A DNA stretch of 64,000 nucleotides from Hahella sp. HNIBRBA332. GTDB lineage: Bacteria > Pseudomonadota > Gammaproteobacteria > Pseudomonadales > Oleiphilaceae. The DNA lies in contig NZ_CP132203.1 in NCBI RefSeq assembly GCF_030719035.1, positions 682,001 through 746,000 of the forward strand, written 5' to 3'. The position numbers and the translations under genes were made by a program. Shown one piece after another: positions 1-9,114 of the stretch. The notes under the pieces were generated by a model. It saw only the letters and a program-made list of their open reading frames with translations, was not told the DNA's origin and did not search any database. The first letter of the stretch is position 1; the number at the start of each line of letters is the position of its first letter.

Positions 1-486
1 CGGGGCGAGGCGTATGCGATTTTCGGCAATCACGACAGTATCCGCATGCTGCCGCCTCTGGAGGATATGGGGTATCGCATGCTGATGAACGAGTCTGCGT
101 TGATTGAGCGAGGAGGAGAGAAAATTCAGATCGTGGGCGTAGACGATCCTCACTACTATCGCGTGGACAATCTGCAAATGGCGGCGCAGGGATTGGATAT
201 GTCCCGCTATACCCTGTTGTTGTCGCATACGCCGGAAATATTCAAACAGGCGGCGCACGCAGGCATTGACCTCATGTTGTGCGGTCATACTCACGGCGGC
301 CAAGTGTGTCTGCCGGGCGGGGCAGCAATTACTCTCGACTCGGATTGTCCGCGCTTTGTCGGCAGAGGAAACTGGCGTTGGCGCGATATGGACGGCTACA
401 CCAGCACCGGCGCCGGCAGTTCGCTACTGCCAGTACGTTTTAATTGTCCGCCGGAAGTGGTTGTGCATACGTTTTATCCGGGTTAA
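1..486 (+). CDS. Calcineurin-like metallophosphoesterase, C-terminal part (5' end outside window)
   Basis: The reading frame is open from the first base and ends at 486, so only the C-terminal 161 residues are present. The segment begins inside the phosphoesterase core: GNHD lies about 10 residues in, and a late GHTHGGQV block supplies the last metal-binding histidines. This pair of motifs is typical of binuclear metallophosphoesterases of the YkuE/YaeI type, which are often membrane-anchored and act on lipid or lipid A precursor phosphates. The substrate cannot be read from this fragment and the N-terminal membrane segment, if any, is off the window. The last 47 bases overlap the end of the convergent lipoprotein gene. 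Confidence 0.85.
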   Translation, partial: RGEAYAIFGNHDSIRMLPPLEDMGYRMLMNESALIERGGEKIQIVGVDDPHYYRVDNLQMAAQGLDMSRYTLLLSHTPEIFKQAAHAGIDLMLCGHTHGGQVCLPGGAAITLDSDCPRFVGRGNWRWRDMDGYTSTGAGSSLLPVRFNCPPEVVVHTFYPG

Positions 487-1909
487 ACGTGTTTTCCGTG
501 GTGAAGTAGCGCTGAAACAGTAATGGGTCATCCAGGTGGCGACGACTGGCGAAAGCGACGGCGTGATGCCCCCATTGTCGCATGGCTCCTGCTGACGGCA
601 CGCCCATACTCCAGATTAAGAAGCGCTCCAATCGCTGTGTCCCCGCCACCAATCCATCAGGCTGAAACAGGCTCAGTTGCGTACCCTCGTCACGTATCAG
701 GCGCAGGGCGTTGTAGTCTTGCAATTGATAGGTCGGGGCTTCCTCTGGAATGCTCTCGCGGGGACGGTGCTCCAATCCCACTACATAGTGCGCGCCTGAA
801 CTCAAGCGTATGACCGGCGTCTCTGTCTTTAGTTCGGGCGGCGGTTGCAGGATGATCAAGCGCTCATCGCCTGGCGGCGCGCCAGCAAAACGAATCTCGG
901 ACTGAACGTGATACCACTTATGGTAACAACCACAGGGGTGCACGCTGTCAAAGAACAGTGGGACGCCTTGTGAATCCAGCGTCACCCGCCACATCAGGCC
1001 ATCCAGGGTTCCTCCCAGAATGTCGAAAGGGCTGGTTTTGGGGCGGCTGTTAAACCAGAAAACGTAGACAAGCTGAGGCAGCCACTGTCCTTGCCAGTAA
1101 GTCTGCGAGACCTGCGTATAGGCGGTGGGCGTCGCATCAGTGGTCCAGCTTTGCCCTTCGCGCACTGGGCGTCCGGGGATGTCGAAGTCGCCCCGCGTTT
1201 CAATGACCAGATCCGGGCTGTAATAAGCGAATAGCCGCCGCCATTCCTGCTCGGAAAGAGAAGGCAATTCCAGGCTGTCTTGGGGCAATGGAAACATGAT
1301 AGGAGGCGCACTGGCCTGGGTTTCCGGGACGTAACGTCGCCATTCGCCTGTGGGTTGATATTGTTGAAACATCGCTGTCACATTGTCATTCAGTACGTTT
1401 ATGCGCCAACTGATCAGCGGTTGCAACACGGCGGACAATCCCAACCACCGGCGTAGCCTGATGTAATCCTCTGGATGATTCAGGGTCTGAAGATGACGCC
1501 AGAATGCGGGTTGATCGACTAATTGAGTAGCCTGCTGATGCAGACAGCTTTCCAGCACATCGAGAGAAAATGGGTGAGAAAGGCGCTGGTTTTCCATGCT
1601 TCTGGCGAGGCGGCCTTTGGCGTAGGCGCGCGCTAGCCAGTCACGTCTTTGTTCTGCATCCAGCGCATTCTTACTCAGGAGAGACAGCGTGCGGTCTGTG
1701 CGCAGGTATTCGTAACTGGGAATCGGCCAGTCCTGTCCATCGAATGTATGTTGACGGGAGACAGCCTGCTGAAAGCGGCTCCAATCATCGGCGCAGGGAA
1801 GGACGGGAGACGCTGTTGGCGATTCTGTCGGGTGATAGCCTACGGAGGCGCAAGCGGATAGCGTCAATAATAAGACCGTCAACGTTAGGCGCTTACTGTC
1901 GGCAATCAT
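440..1909 (-). CDS. Predicted lipoprotein of unknown function
   Basis: This encodes 489 residues. I chose the ATG at 1909 because an AGGA element lies just upstream; an in-frame ATG at 1927 has no ribosome binding site. The N-terminus is a lipoprotein signal with a hydrophobic run ending in a lipobox, LSAC, so the mature protein should be attached to a membrane through a lipidated cysteine. The body is rich in Trp, Pro and Tyr and I recognise no domain. A Cys-Gly-Cys sequence lies in a stretch rich in His and Trp in the second half, and could bind metal or form disulfides. The 3' end overlaps the convergent phosphoesterase gene by 47 bases. Function unknown. Confidence 0.75.
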   Translation of the reverse strand: MIADSKRLTLTVLLLTLSACASVGYHPTESPTASPVLPCADDWSRFQQAVSRQHTFDGQDWPIPSYEYLRTDRTLSLLSKNALDAEQRRDWLARAYAKGRLARSMENQRLSHPFSLDVLESCLHQQATQLVDQPAFWRHLQTLNHPEDYIRLRRWLGLSAVLQPLISWRINVLNDNVTAMFQQYQPTGEWRRYVPETQASAPPIMFPLPQDSLELPSLSEQEWRRLFAYYSPDLVIETRGDFDIPGRPVREGQSWTTDATPTAYTQVSQTYWQGQWLPQLVYVFWFNSRPKTSPFDILGGTLDGLMWRVTLDSQGVPLFFDSVHPCGCYHKWYHVQSEIRFAGAPPGDERLIILQPPPELKTETPVIRLSSGAHYVVGLEHRPRESIPEEAPTYQLQDYNALRLIRDEGTQLSLFQPDGLVAGTQRLERFLIWSMGVPSAGAMRQWGHHAVAFASRRHLDDPLLFQRYFTTENTFNPDKTYAQPLPADN

Positions 1910-2088
1910 ATTGTCCTCGTTACGCATGGGGGCGTTTCCGCGGCCTGCCCAGGCTGAGCCGGGTGAGCGCCTTGAATAGGGCGGACTGCCCCGATTTTTG
2001 TCCTGACCCGCTGTTTCCGTAAGCGGCGGCCCGGACTATGATGATTGAACGTCTATCTATACAAGAATAATACTTGCGGAGGGAATCC

Positions 2089-3633
2089 ATGCTGAATTTA
2101 GCCACTATTCTTACTGAGAGCGCCAAACGTCATCCTCAAAAGGAGGCGCTGGTGTGCGGAGCCGTTCGCCTGACCTACGACCAGGTTGAACATATGACGA
2201 ATCAGGTCGCCAATAATTTGCTGGCGGCGGGCATTCAGCCCGGCGACCGGGTGGCGCTAAGCTGTCCCAATCTCCATTTCTTTCCTATCGCTTACTTCGG
2301 CATCGTCAAAGCGGGCGCGGTAGCGGTTCCGTTGAATGTGTTACTCAGCGAAGATGAGATCGCCTACCACCTGCGTGATTCGCAAGCCAAGGCCTATATC
2401 TGTTTCGAGGGCGTCGCCGATCTGCCGTTGGGGCCGCGAGGCGTTGCGGCCTATAACGCTGTCGCCGAGTGTGAGCGCTTTTGGTTGATTCCCAGCGGAG
2501 CGGGATTGGTAAAAAGCGACATACCCGCGCTGTTTGATGAGCTTCTGTCGGGTGATGAACCGGCGCCGGATATTGTGACTCAGGCGGATGACACCGTCGT
2601 GGTTCTATATACCTCCGGCACTACTGGTAAACCCAAAGGCGCTGAGCTGACTCATGCTAATATTTTCCTGAATGTGGCGCAATTCGCCCGGCTCAGCGAA
2701 GCGCGCCTTGATGATAACCAGCTGGTGGCGTTGCCGTTGTTTCACACATTTGGACAGACGGTGCAGATGTGCGGCGGCTTCTACAACAGTAATAAACTGG
2801 TGCTGATTCCCCGTTTTGATCCTAAAGCTGTGGTGGACGCCATGGTGAAAGAGGACATTACCGTATTCTGCGGCGTGCCCACCATGTATTGGGCATTGTT
2901 GCACGGCATAGAACTGGATGAGGCCACGGTTGTGCAGATTCGTGATCGCCTGCGGCTATGCGGGTCAGGCGGCTCTTCTTTGGCCATAGAGATTCTGCGC
3001 GGCTTTGAAGCCAAATTTCAGGTGCCGATTCTGGAGGGTTACGGTCTTTCCGAAACTTCGCCGGTCGCCTCTTTCAATGTGCTGGACCGTCCTCGTAAGC
3101 CGGGCTCCGTGGGCGTGCCTATCTGGGGCGTGGATATCAAGGTCGTCGATGAGAAAGGCGTTGAGGTCGCCCGAGGGGAGCGGGGAGAGATTGTCATCCG
3201 TGGGCACAACATAATGAAGGGATATCTGAATCGACCTGAAGCGACGGCGGACGCCATACGCTATGGTTGGTTTCACTCTGGCGATATCGGGTATATGGAT
3301 GAAGACGGCTATCTGTTCATCGTGGATCGGCTGAAAGACATGATTATCCGGGGCGGCTATAACGTTTACCCGCGCGAGCTGGAAGAGACCATATTGACGC
3401 ATCCTGCGGTGTCTCTGGCTGCAGTGGTAGGCGTGCCGGACTCGCAATATGGTGAGGAGATCAAAGCTTTCGTTATTTTGAAAGAGGGCGTCAGCGCCGA
3501 TGCGGATGAGATCCGGGAGTGGTGTAAGAGCAAAATGGCGGCGTATAAATACCCACGCTTGGTAGAGGTGTGCGATAGCCTGCCGATGACGGCCACCGGC
3601 AAAATATTGAAGAGGGAGCTCAAATCGCTTTAG
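2089..3633 (+). CDS. Long-chain acyl-CoA ligase / AMP-dependent synthetase
   Basis: This encodes 514 residues of the ANL adenylating superfamily, which activates a carboxylic acid with ATP to an acyl-adenylate and passes it to CoA. The P-loop-like block YTSGTTGKPKG lies near residues 174-184, the GYGLSE block in the middle, the YGWFHSGD and D-R-x-K-D-M-I hinge region in the last third, and the catalytic lysine in the C-terminal TATGKILKREL. The length matches fatty acyl-CoA ligases. The start is the ATG at 2089, preceded by GGAGG; an upstream in-frame TTG at 2074 overlaps that site and is not used here. It is monocistronic, with a hairpin directly downstream. The chain-length preference cannot be read from sequence. 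Confidence 0.9.
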   Translation: MLNLATILTESAKRHPQKEALVCGAVRLTYDQVEHMTNQVANNLLAAGIQPGDRVALSCPNLHFFPIAYFGIVKAGAVAVPLNVLLSEDEIAYHLRDSQAKAYICFEGVADLPLGPRGVAAYNAVAECERFWLIPSGAGLVKSDIPALFDELLSGDEPAPDIVTQADDTVVVLYTSGTTGKPKGAELTHANIFLNVAQFARLSEARLDDNQLVALPLFHTFGQTVQMCGGFYNSNKLVLIPRFDPKAVVDAMVKEDITVFCGVPTMYWALLHGIELDEATVVQIRDRLRLCGSGGSSLAIEILRGFEAKFQVPILEGYGLSETSPVASFNVLDRPRKPGSVGVPIWGVDIKVVDEKGVEVARGERGEIVIRGHNIMKGYLNRPEATADAIRYGWFHSGDIGYMDEDGYLFIVDRLKDMIIRGGYNVYPRELEETILTHPAVSLAAVVGVPDSQYGEEIKAFVILKEGVSADADEIREWCKSKMAAYKYPRLVEVCDSLPMTATGKILKRELKSL

Positions 3634-3643
3634 GGACTGCGAA

Positions 3644-3698
3644 CGCCAATGCCCTTGGGTCCAAACAGGAAAGGGCATAGGCGATTTGTTATAAAAAA
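3644..3698 (+). terminator. Probable terminator after acyl-CoA ligase
   Basis: A 13-bp inverted repeat with one mismatch (arms 3644-3656 and 3671-3683, loop about 14 nt) begins 11 bases after the ligase stop. It is followed by a T- and A-rich stretch without a clean T run, so termination may be partial. Confidence 0.55.
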
Positions 3699-3805
3699 TT
3701 ACGAAAAGATGACGGTTTTTTCTTTTTGAGGGCGCTTACTAGAGGGAAACAGGCAGTAACGACCCTGATATACGACTAAGGCCCCTCAGGCCTAAGGGAA
3801 AGAAA

Positions 3806-4009
3806 ATGAAAGCACACATCTTTGCAGCACTGCTTGCGCTAATGATGGTGATGTTCCAAGTATTTCTAATGCAGAACGGCAGCGAAAAAACCGTTACCCA
3901 AAAAACCGGCGAGCAAGAAAAAGCGCACGCCGCCATTCAAGAAGTCGCATTCAATTTCACTTGGCAAGAACCGCAACTGCTGAAAGCCGTTGATGAGCAA
4001 TGGAACTAG
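3806..4009 (+). CDS. Small exported or membrane-anchored protein, unknown
   Basis: This encodes 67 residues. A good Shine-Dalgarno element (AAGGGA) precedes the ATG. Residues 4-22 are a hydrophobic, Met- and Phe-rich segment that could be an uncleaved anchor or a signal peptide. The rest is polar and Gln/Glu rich and ends in a Trp. No family is recognised. It lies between the acyl-CoA ligase and the ECF sigma factor with about 130 bases to the latter, so it may belong to the sigma factor's locus. The start site, hydrophobic segment and codon use support a real gene, but there is no functional clue. Confidence 0.55.
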   Translation: MKAHIFAALLALMMVMFQVFLMQNGSEKTVTQKTGEQEKAHAAIQEVAFNFTWQEPQLLKAVDEQWN

Positions 4010-4138
4010 CGCGATGGACCGCGCTGTCTGAAAATCTAGTTTGCTAGCCGCCCCTCAGCTCCCTAAAATACCAAGAATAAACAAGATTCTTCAGCATAGG
4101 GAATGCATGTTCCCCCGAATTCAGCAGGACTAAAGACT

Positions 4139-4696
4139 ATGGCTGGCTCTCGCAACGTAACTCAGCTACTGGCCGACTGGCAGGCCGGTGATTCGCAAGC
4201 CCTTAATCATATTATCGAATCTCTCCACGGCGAACTGCGCACCATTGCGGGCCGCTACATGGCGGGCGAGCGTCAGGGACACATGTTGCAGGCTACCGCG
4301 CTGGTGAACGAGGCGTATTTGCATCTGGTGGATGCGGAAGTCGCCTGGAACGATCGTATTCACTTTCTCGCTGTGGCGGCGCAAACCATGCGTCGTATCC
4401 TGGTTGACCACGCCCGTGCGCAGAAGCGCAAGAAACGCGGCGGCGACGATATTCAGGTGACGCTGCATGAAGCGCAGATATGCGACGACGGCAGTCAGCC
4501 GGACCTGCTTGATCTGGAAGATATCCTGCAAAAACTCTCTAATGTGGATGAACGCAAGGCGCGTATTGTGGAGATGAGCTTCTTCGGCGGCATGACTCAG
4601 GAAGAAATCGCAGAATATCTGCAAGTCTCCCTCTCTACCGTGGAAAGGGACCTGCGTTTCGCCAAAGCCTGGTTGGTGAAAGAACTTAAAATCTAG
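4139..4696 (+). CDS. ECF-type RNA polymerase sigma factor
   Basis: This encodes 185 residues of the sigma-70 family. Region 2 occupies roughly residues 15-85 and includes the block ending VDHARAQKRKKRGG. Region 4 at the C-terminus has a clear helix-turn-helix, GMTQEEIAEYLQVSLSTVERDL, split over residues about 150-172. The order and wording match the ECF group that lacks a cognate anti-sigma gene and is usually found beside Ser/Thr protein kinases. The start was placed at the ATG at 4139, where the family begins with a VTQLL-like motif; an upstream ATG at 4103 would add 12 unconserved residues. The convergent kinase gene is the likely partner, acting by phosphorylation rather than by anti-sigma release. 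Confidence 0.85.
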   Translation: MAGSRNVTQLLADWQAGDSQALNHIIESLHGELRTIAGRYMAGERQGHMLQATALVNEAYLHLVDAEVAWNDRIHFLAVAAQTMRRILVDHARAQKRKKRGGDDIQVTLHEAQICDDGSQPDLLDLEDILQKLSNVDERKARIVEMSFFGGMTQEEIAEYLQVSLSTVERDLRFAKAWLVKELKI

Positions 4697-4701
4697 TCAT
4701 G

Positions 4702-4719
4702 GCGCTCTGTTCAGAGCGC
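4702..4719. terminator. Bidirectional stem-loop between sigma factor and kinase genes
   Basis: A perfect 7-bp stem (4702-4708 with 4713-4719) closes a GTTC loop between the two convergent genes and overlaps the kinase stop codon. On the plus strand it is followed by a pyrimidine-rich stretch. The small spacing suggests it ends both transcripts. Confidence 0.45.
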
Positions 4720-6003
4720 TATCTCTTTCAATTGCTGACTGACGATTTGCCGGTATTGGGGCTTGATATGCCCCACCAGCGAGTTGATCAGAATTTCCCG
4801 ATTATCTGACGTGGACGCGTAACGCTGAATCAGCTTGGGAGCGGCCGGGCCGACATGGGCGGTGAGAGCCGCCGCCAGACGCAGCAGATATAAATCCGTT
4901 AACTCCTCCTTTACCACCTCTTCCTGGTTTTCAATACGCTGCTCCTGACGCGCCCGGGTTTTAGCCCCCGCCTGAGCAATGGGCTGGATCGTGGTCAGCC
5001 ATTGCAGCACTTTGCTCATGGAGTCGAGGCGTTTTTCCGGCTTTTTATGCAGCATCGCCGTCAAAAGCCGTTTGAAGAGCGGGTATTCCTGAAAAACCGC
5101 CAGATTATATTCCGGCTCCTCGTGCATGACGGCATGCAAGACGGTGGAGGACTTCTCGCCGTCGAACATTTCTCTGCCGGTCAGCATCTCATAAATTAAC
5201 GTGGCAACGGACCAGACGTCGGTTTGCGGTCCCATGTCCCGCCCTTGCAACTGTTCCGGTGACATGTAGCGCAGGGTGCCCATGCGGGCGCCGCCCAAGG
5301 TGATATCGACCCCAGACAGTTTGGCGATGCCGAAATCCAGTATTTTGACGATGCCGTCCTCAGAAAGCAGGATGTTGGCGGGCTTGATATCCCGATGAAT
5401 GATGTCGCGTTGGTGGGCCGCCTGCAGACCGTAGGCGATCTGCTTGGCGATGCGGACCACCTGATCTGGCGCCAGCGCGCCTTTGGTCAACGCATTTTCC
5501 AGTGTCTCGCCGCTATAGTACTGCATGGCGATATACATGCCGCCATCACTCATGGCGCCGACATCATGGATAACGCAAACGTTTGGATGATCCAGGCGGG
5601 AAATGGCCTTGGCTTCCTGCATCAGGCGAAAACGCACGCGCTCGTCGGTCGCGACTTCCGGCGCCAGACACTTCAGGGCCACAAAGCGCTCCAGTCGGGT
5701 GTCCTCCGCCTTATACACCCAGCCCATGCCGCCTTCACCGATCTTGCGGACGATTTTATAGGGGCCGACCATAACGCCGGGATGCATCTTCGGCAACACC
5801 AGAGTGGCGTCGGCGGAGGCGATGTCATATTGCTTGGGGAGGATGTCGTCGACGTGTTCATCAGCCTGCACCAGTTGCAGGACTTCTTTCTTCAGCTCAT
5901 CGTCCTGGCAATGAATATCCAGGTAAGCCCGTTGTTCTTCTGTGGATAGGTCCGCGATTGCTTCGAACAGTTCTTGTATTTGATTCCAGCGAGATACATC
6001 CAT
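4711..6003 (-). CDS. Hanks-type serine/threonine protein kinase
   Basis: This encodes 430 residues. The kinase domain spans about residues 80-350: glycine-rich loop GEGGMGWVYKAE at 89-100, ATP-anchoring Lys111, HRDIKPAN with catalytic Asp205, DFG at 223-225, and MSPEQ as the APE equivalent near 247-251. All residues needed for catalysis are present. An N-terminal acidic helical region (1-75) and a C-terminal helical tail (about 355-430) flank the domain. No transmembrane segment is visible, so it is probably cytoplasmic, unlike PASTA kinases. It faces the ECF sigma gene with 14 bases between stops, an arrangement seen in kinase-linked ECF systems. No strong ribosome binding site precedes the ATG at 6003. 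Confidence 0.9.
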   Translation of the reverse strand: MDVSRWNQIQELFEAIADLSTEEQRAYLDIHCQDDELKKEVLQLVQADEHVDDILPKQYDIASADATLVLPKMHPGVMVGPYKIVRKIGEGGMGWVYKAEDTRLERFVALKCLAPEVATDERVRFRLMQEAKAISRLDHPNVCVIHDVGAMSDGGMYIAMQYYSGETLENALTKGALAPDQVVRIAKQIAYGLQAAHQRDIIHRDIKPANILLSEDGIVKILDFGIAKLSGVDITLGGARMGTLRYMSPEQLQGRDMGPQTDVWSVATLIYEMLTGREMFDGEKSSTVLHAVMHEEPEYNLAVFQEYPLFKRLLTAMLHKKPEKRLDSMSKVLQWLTTIQPIAQAGAKTRARQEQRIENQEEVVKEELTDLYLLRLAAALTAHVGPAAPKLIQRYASTSDNREILINSLVGHIKPQYRQIVSQQLKEIAL

Positions 6004-6334
6004 AATGCGCAGTAGCTTATTTGTCTTAGTTGCTGCTGTTCGGACCGGCGCCGGATGTCCAGGGCGGCGTGGGTCGGTTTATTGGAGATAGCGGACGCTC
6101 CGGCGGCGCGGGGCATCAGTATCCTCCTGTCCTGTGGAAATTATAGCCTCAGGTGCGGGCCAACCTCTGATTATTGCAATGATCCCTCTGCGTAAACATT
6201 AACCTGAGGACGGTTCGGCTCGGTTATATTAACTCCTAAGCGCTGAAATGTCGCAATTGCCCGTCGCTGACGTTGCAGACAGTGCTGAATAAGCCAATCA
6301 TGGTTGGCGGACAAAGACGTTCAAGGAATGGGAT
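6004..6334. other. Divergent intergenic region, no gene supported
   Basis: These 331 bases separate the divergent kinase and flavodoxin-like genes and must hold both promoters. I see an A+T-rich stretch around 6220-6235 but no convincing -35/-10 pair, and no small gene with a ribosome binding site. Confidence 0.4.
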
Positions 6335-6802
6335 ATGGCTGAGAAACACCTGCTAATTGTCGCCCACGCGCCTTCTCCCAATACGCAAAGATTAGTTGAG
6401 GCGGTTGTGCGCGGCGCGGGGCATGAAGATATCGAAACAGTGACAACGAAGTGGGTTCCTCCGCTTCAGGCGACGTCGGAGGATGTGTTGGCCTGCGACG
6501 CGATTATCCTCGGGACGACCGAAAACCTCGGATACATGAGCGGAGCTTTGAAAGACTTCTTCGACCGCTGCTATTACCCTTGTCTGGAGAAAACCCAAGG
6601 ACTGCCTTATGCGCTGTATATCCGCGCGGGTCATGATGGAACCGGAACACGGCGCGCCGTGGAGAGCATTGTTACGGGGTTGCGCTGGCGTGCGGTGAGA
6701 GAGCCGTTGATCTGTCGGGGCGAGTTTCAGGAAACGTTTGTGGAGCAGTGCGAAGAGTTCGGAATGTATGTGGCGGCGTCGCTGGACGCCGGCATCATAT
6801 GA
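6335..6802 (+). CDS. Flavodoxin/NADPH-dependent FMN reductase family protein
   Basis: This encodes 155 residues. The N-terminal strand is followed by a phosphate-binding loop region (HAPSPNTQRL, residues about 11-20). A second FMN-contact block lies near residues 60-80, where LGTTENLGYMSGALKDFFDR resembles the ring-binding loop of WrbA-like and NADPH:FMN oxidoreductases. The later Gly-rich block before TGTRRAVESI fits the third loop. It is likely a small FMN-binding cytoplasmic oxidoreductase. It is monocistronic, preceded by AAGGA at suitable spacing. The electron donor and substrate cannot be predicted. Confidence 0.8.
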   Translation: MAEKHLLIVAHAPSPNTQRLVEAVVRGAGHEDIETVTTKWVPPLQATSEDVLACDAIILGTTENLGYMSGALKDFFDRCYYPCLEKTQGLPYALYIRAGHDGTGTRRAVESIVTGLRWRAVREPLICRGEFQETFVEQCEEFGMYVAASLDAGII

Positions 6803-6824
6803 TGAATCTACTGCTATGGCGGAG

Positions 6825-6845
6825 AAGGGCGCATGCCGCGCCCTT
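6825..6845. terminator. Bidirectional hairpin between convergent genes
   Basis: A perfect 8-bp stem (6825-6832 with 6838-6845) and ATGCC loop lies between the convergent flavodoxin-like and marC-like genes. The T run after it is short, so strength is uncertain. Confidence 0.5.
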
Positions 6846-6863
6846 TCAGACTGTCCCTGAATC

Positions 6864-7499
6864 CTAGGCCAGAACAGGGAAAAGGCCTTTCAGACCGTTG
6901 GCGATAAATTCAATGGCGATCGCCGCCAGGATCAGTCCCATGATACGGGTGAAGATATTGATGCGGGTCTTGGTCAGATGACTGGAAAACCAGGGAATCA
7001 TTGAGAACACAATCCACAAGGTCAGACAGAGTATCAAAATCGCCACGCCCACCATGGCGTAGTGAGCCGCGTCTGTACCCCGGTGGGCGTAAAGAATCAC
7101 GGTGCTGATGGCCCCCGGGCCCGCTAGCAGCGGCATCGCCAGGGGAACAATCGCGACGGAATGATGATGCCCTTCCTCTTCTGCGGTTTCTTCTTCCGTA
7201 TGCACGGTGGCGCTGACTTTGGCGTGCAGCATGGAGATCGCCATCAACAGAATCAGGATGCCGCCGGCAACCCGGAAAGAGTTAATGGTGATGCCGAAGA
7301 AGTTCAGCAGGTATTCGCCCAATATCATGGAGATCAGCAGAATCAGGCCTACGGCGATGACCACGGATTTGCCGATTTTCTTGCGCTCCGCTCCGCTGAC
7401 GTTGGAGGTGAACGCGACGAATATGGGAACCGCGTTAACCGGGTTCACGATGGCCATCAGGCCGATGAGAATCTTGGTGTACTCGTGGAACTCAAGCAT
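6864..7499 (-). CDS. MarC family integral membrane protein
   Basis: This encodes 211 residues of the MarC/UPF0056 family, inner-membrane proteins with six predicted helices whose biochemical role is unresolved despite the old link to multiple antibiotic resistance. Hydrophobic helices alternate with short loops throughout. The family-typical segments VNPVNAVPIFVAFT near the N-terminus and PLAMPLLAGPGAIST in the middle are present. A His-rich acidic loop (EEETAEEEGHHHS) before the central helix could bind metal. I placed the start at the ATG at 7499, which gives the usual family length; the upstream ATG at 7553 would add 18 residues without a ribosome binding site. Confidence 0.88.
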   Translation of the reverse strand: MLEFHEYTKILIGLMAIVNPVNAVPIFVAFTSNVSGAERKKIGKSVVIAVGLILLISMILGEYLLNFFGITINSFRVAGGILILLMAISMLHAKVSATVHTEEETAEEEGHHHSVAIVPLAMPLLAGPGAISTVILYAHRGTDAAHYAMVGVAILILCLTLWIVFSMIPWFSSHLTKTRINIFTRIMGLILAAIAIEFIANGLKGLFPVLA

Positions 7500-7670
7500 A
7501 GACGGCGCGCCTTTTACTCGTAAGTAAGGGAGGTAAAAATTCGGCGCAATCATAGCGGCGGGCCGCTTAATAATCGAGGTAAGAAATATACCTACCGTTC
7601 AGGCGCCGCCATGCTCGTCCGAGTTCCGGCTGCGTATCCGGGACGACTGCGCGCCCCGGATAGCGACAGC

Positions 7671-8423
7671 TTACTGCATGTAAACGTCGGTAATGGATCT
7701 GGCTTCACCGGAGTCAGTGATGGCTTTGAAGCCGGCCTGCAGCGCTTTCAGCACTTCGGGGCTGGTTTCTTTGTTGATCGCCATGTACATCGGGGTGGTT
7801 TTGAACACCAGAGCGGGAACCAGATTGGTCATGTCTTCCACTTCCGACGCCACGTAAGGACCGGACAGGCCGTCAGTCACCCACAGATCGATTTGATCCA
7901 ACGCCAGACGGCGCGGGTTCAGGCTGTCGTTGGCGATGGTGGATACATTGAAGCCGCGCTCGATGAGATAGTTGCTCATGACGTCGCCTTTATAGCCGCC
8001 GATACGATATTTTTTGGCTTGATCCAGGCTGGTGAGCTTCAGGTTGGAGCCTGGTTTGGCGAACAGCGTCCATTTGATTTCCGCCAGCGGCCCGATCCAT
8101 TCGAAATAGGGGGTGCGGTCATCGGTTTTGGATACGCAGTAAATGGCGTGGTTGGGCTTGTTTTTGGAACGGTTCATGGATGTAGCCAGGTCCCGCAGTT
8201 TCAGAGAATACTCCAGAGGCGTACGCTTCAGCAGCGCTTTAACCATCTCCGTACACAATCCCGCAATCTCTTCTTCTTTATGGGCAAAAGGCTGCCCGCT
8301 CAGAGACATGTTATAGGGAGGGTAGTTCTCGGTAAAAATATGCAGCTTTTCCGCAGCCAAGCTTTTACCGCTGACAAGGGCCGCCAGTAGCATATAAGTC
8401 CAAAAAGCCAGTTTGGATCTCAT
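7671..8423 (-). CDS. Periplasmic amino-acid-type solute-binding protein (SBP_bac_3)
   Basis: This encodes 250 residues. A Sec signal peptide (residues 1-24, ending GKSLAA) is followed by the family-typical start of mature protein, LHIFTENYPPYN. The fold is that of extracellular solute-binding proteins family 3. No permease or ATPase gene is adjacent, so this orphan may serve a distant ABC transporter or signal to a receptor. The start is the ATG at 8423, with GAGGTGA at nine bases; an in-frame TTG at 8429 lies too close to that site. The ligand cannot be predicted; the protein resembles the stand-alone binding proteins common in marine gammaproteobacteria. Confidence 0.85.
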   Translation of the reverse strand: MRSKLAFWTYMLLAALVSGKSLAAEKLHIFTENYPPYNMSLSGQPFAHKEEEIAGLCTEMVKALLKRTPLEYSLKLRDLATSMNRSKNKPNHAIYCVSKTDDRTPYFEWIGPLAEIKWTLFAKPGSNLKLTSLDQAKKYRIGGYKGDVMSNYLIERGFNVSTIANDSLNPRRLALDQIDLWVTDGLSGPYVASEVEDMTNLVPALVFKTTPMYMAINKETSPEVLKALQAGFKAITDSGEARSITDVYMQ

Positions 8424-9114
8424 ATTCAAATATCACCTCTATTTACTTAAAAACGCTTCGTTGGCGCCCGGATGCATCCCGTGCGCCGGCCTTATTAACC
8501 AGGTTTGTGATTGTTCCGGCTGCGAGCGACTCCAAGCCTGCTGCTACCGACAATAACCCATACGTAAACCCCGGAAATCAATTCCGGGAACTCGTCCGTA
8601 AAAAACCCTTTATAAACGGAAGATTCTGTCAGATGGATTACTTCAATTTTTTTGGACGACTTGTCTGTGGCAAGTCTTTGGGCTCTGCGTCGGCATACGG
8701 CTGATTGCCTGTTTGGTCCGCGCGCCCGATTTGTTATATGAAAGGCGCAATTTTATAACACTTTGATGTAATGTTTGTGAGCTTATTGTAATGATAGTTC
8801 ATGATTTGTTAAGCGCCACATCAGGCGTGGATTCTTGTCTGACGGGCGATTCAATGGCAAGAGCCGGATGGCGTTGGGCTAACTGGCTCGCGGCCTGTAT
8901 TCGGTTGGATTTGTATTCCGCGCTATCCTGTCTGACAGTTTTGCCTCGTAGATATACCGATAGGAATACGCAATGGACTGACGTGTTTTTGATAGGCGAT
9001 AAACGGGATTAAATGTAATGATAGAAGCAGGTAAATGCGCGCCGCCATATAGAACTGAGTCTCGCATTTAAATGGCGAGCGGAAATAGACCATCTATTAA
9101 AACGGGAGAGTAGG
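8424..9114. other. Long intergenic region, no gene supported
   Basis: This region of 691 bases lies between a minus-strand solute-binding gene and a plus-strand AraC gene. Two short plus-strand reading frames (8507-8704 and 8791-9012) have no ribosome binding site and atypical composition, so I do not call them. A small inverted repeat (8658-8663 with 8671-8676) and an A+T-rich block around 8740-8815 may be regulatory. Confidence 0.4.

Noticed and set aside
5892..6116. Minus-strand frame upstream of the kinase
   Set aside because: It overlaps the kinase start in another frame, without start signals.
8507..9012. Two short open frames in the region before the AraC gene
   Set aside because: No ribosome binding site, no recognisable features, odd composition.
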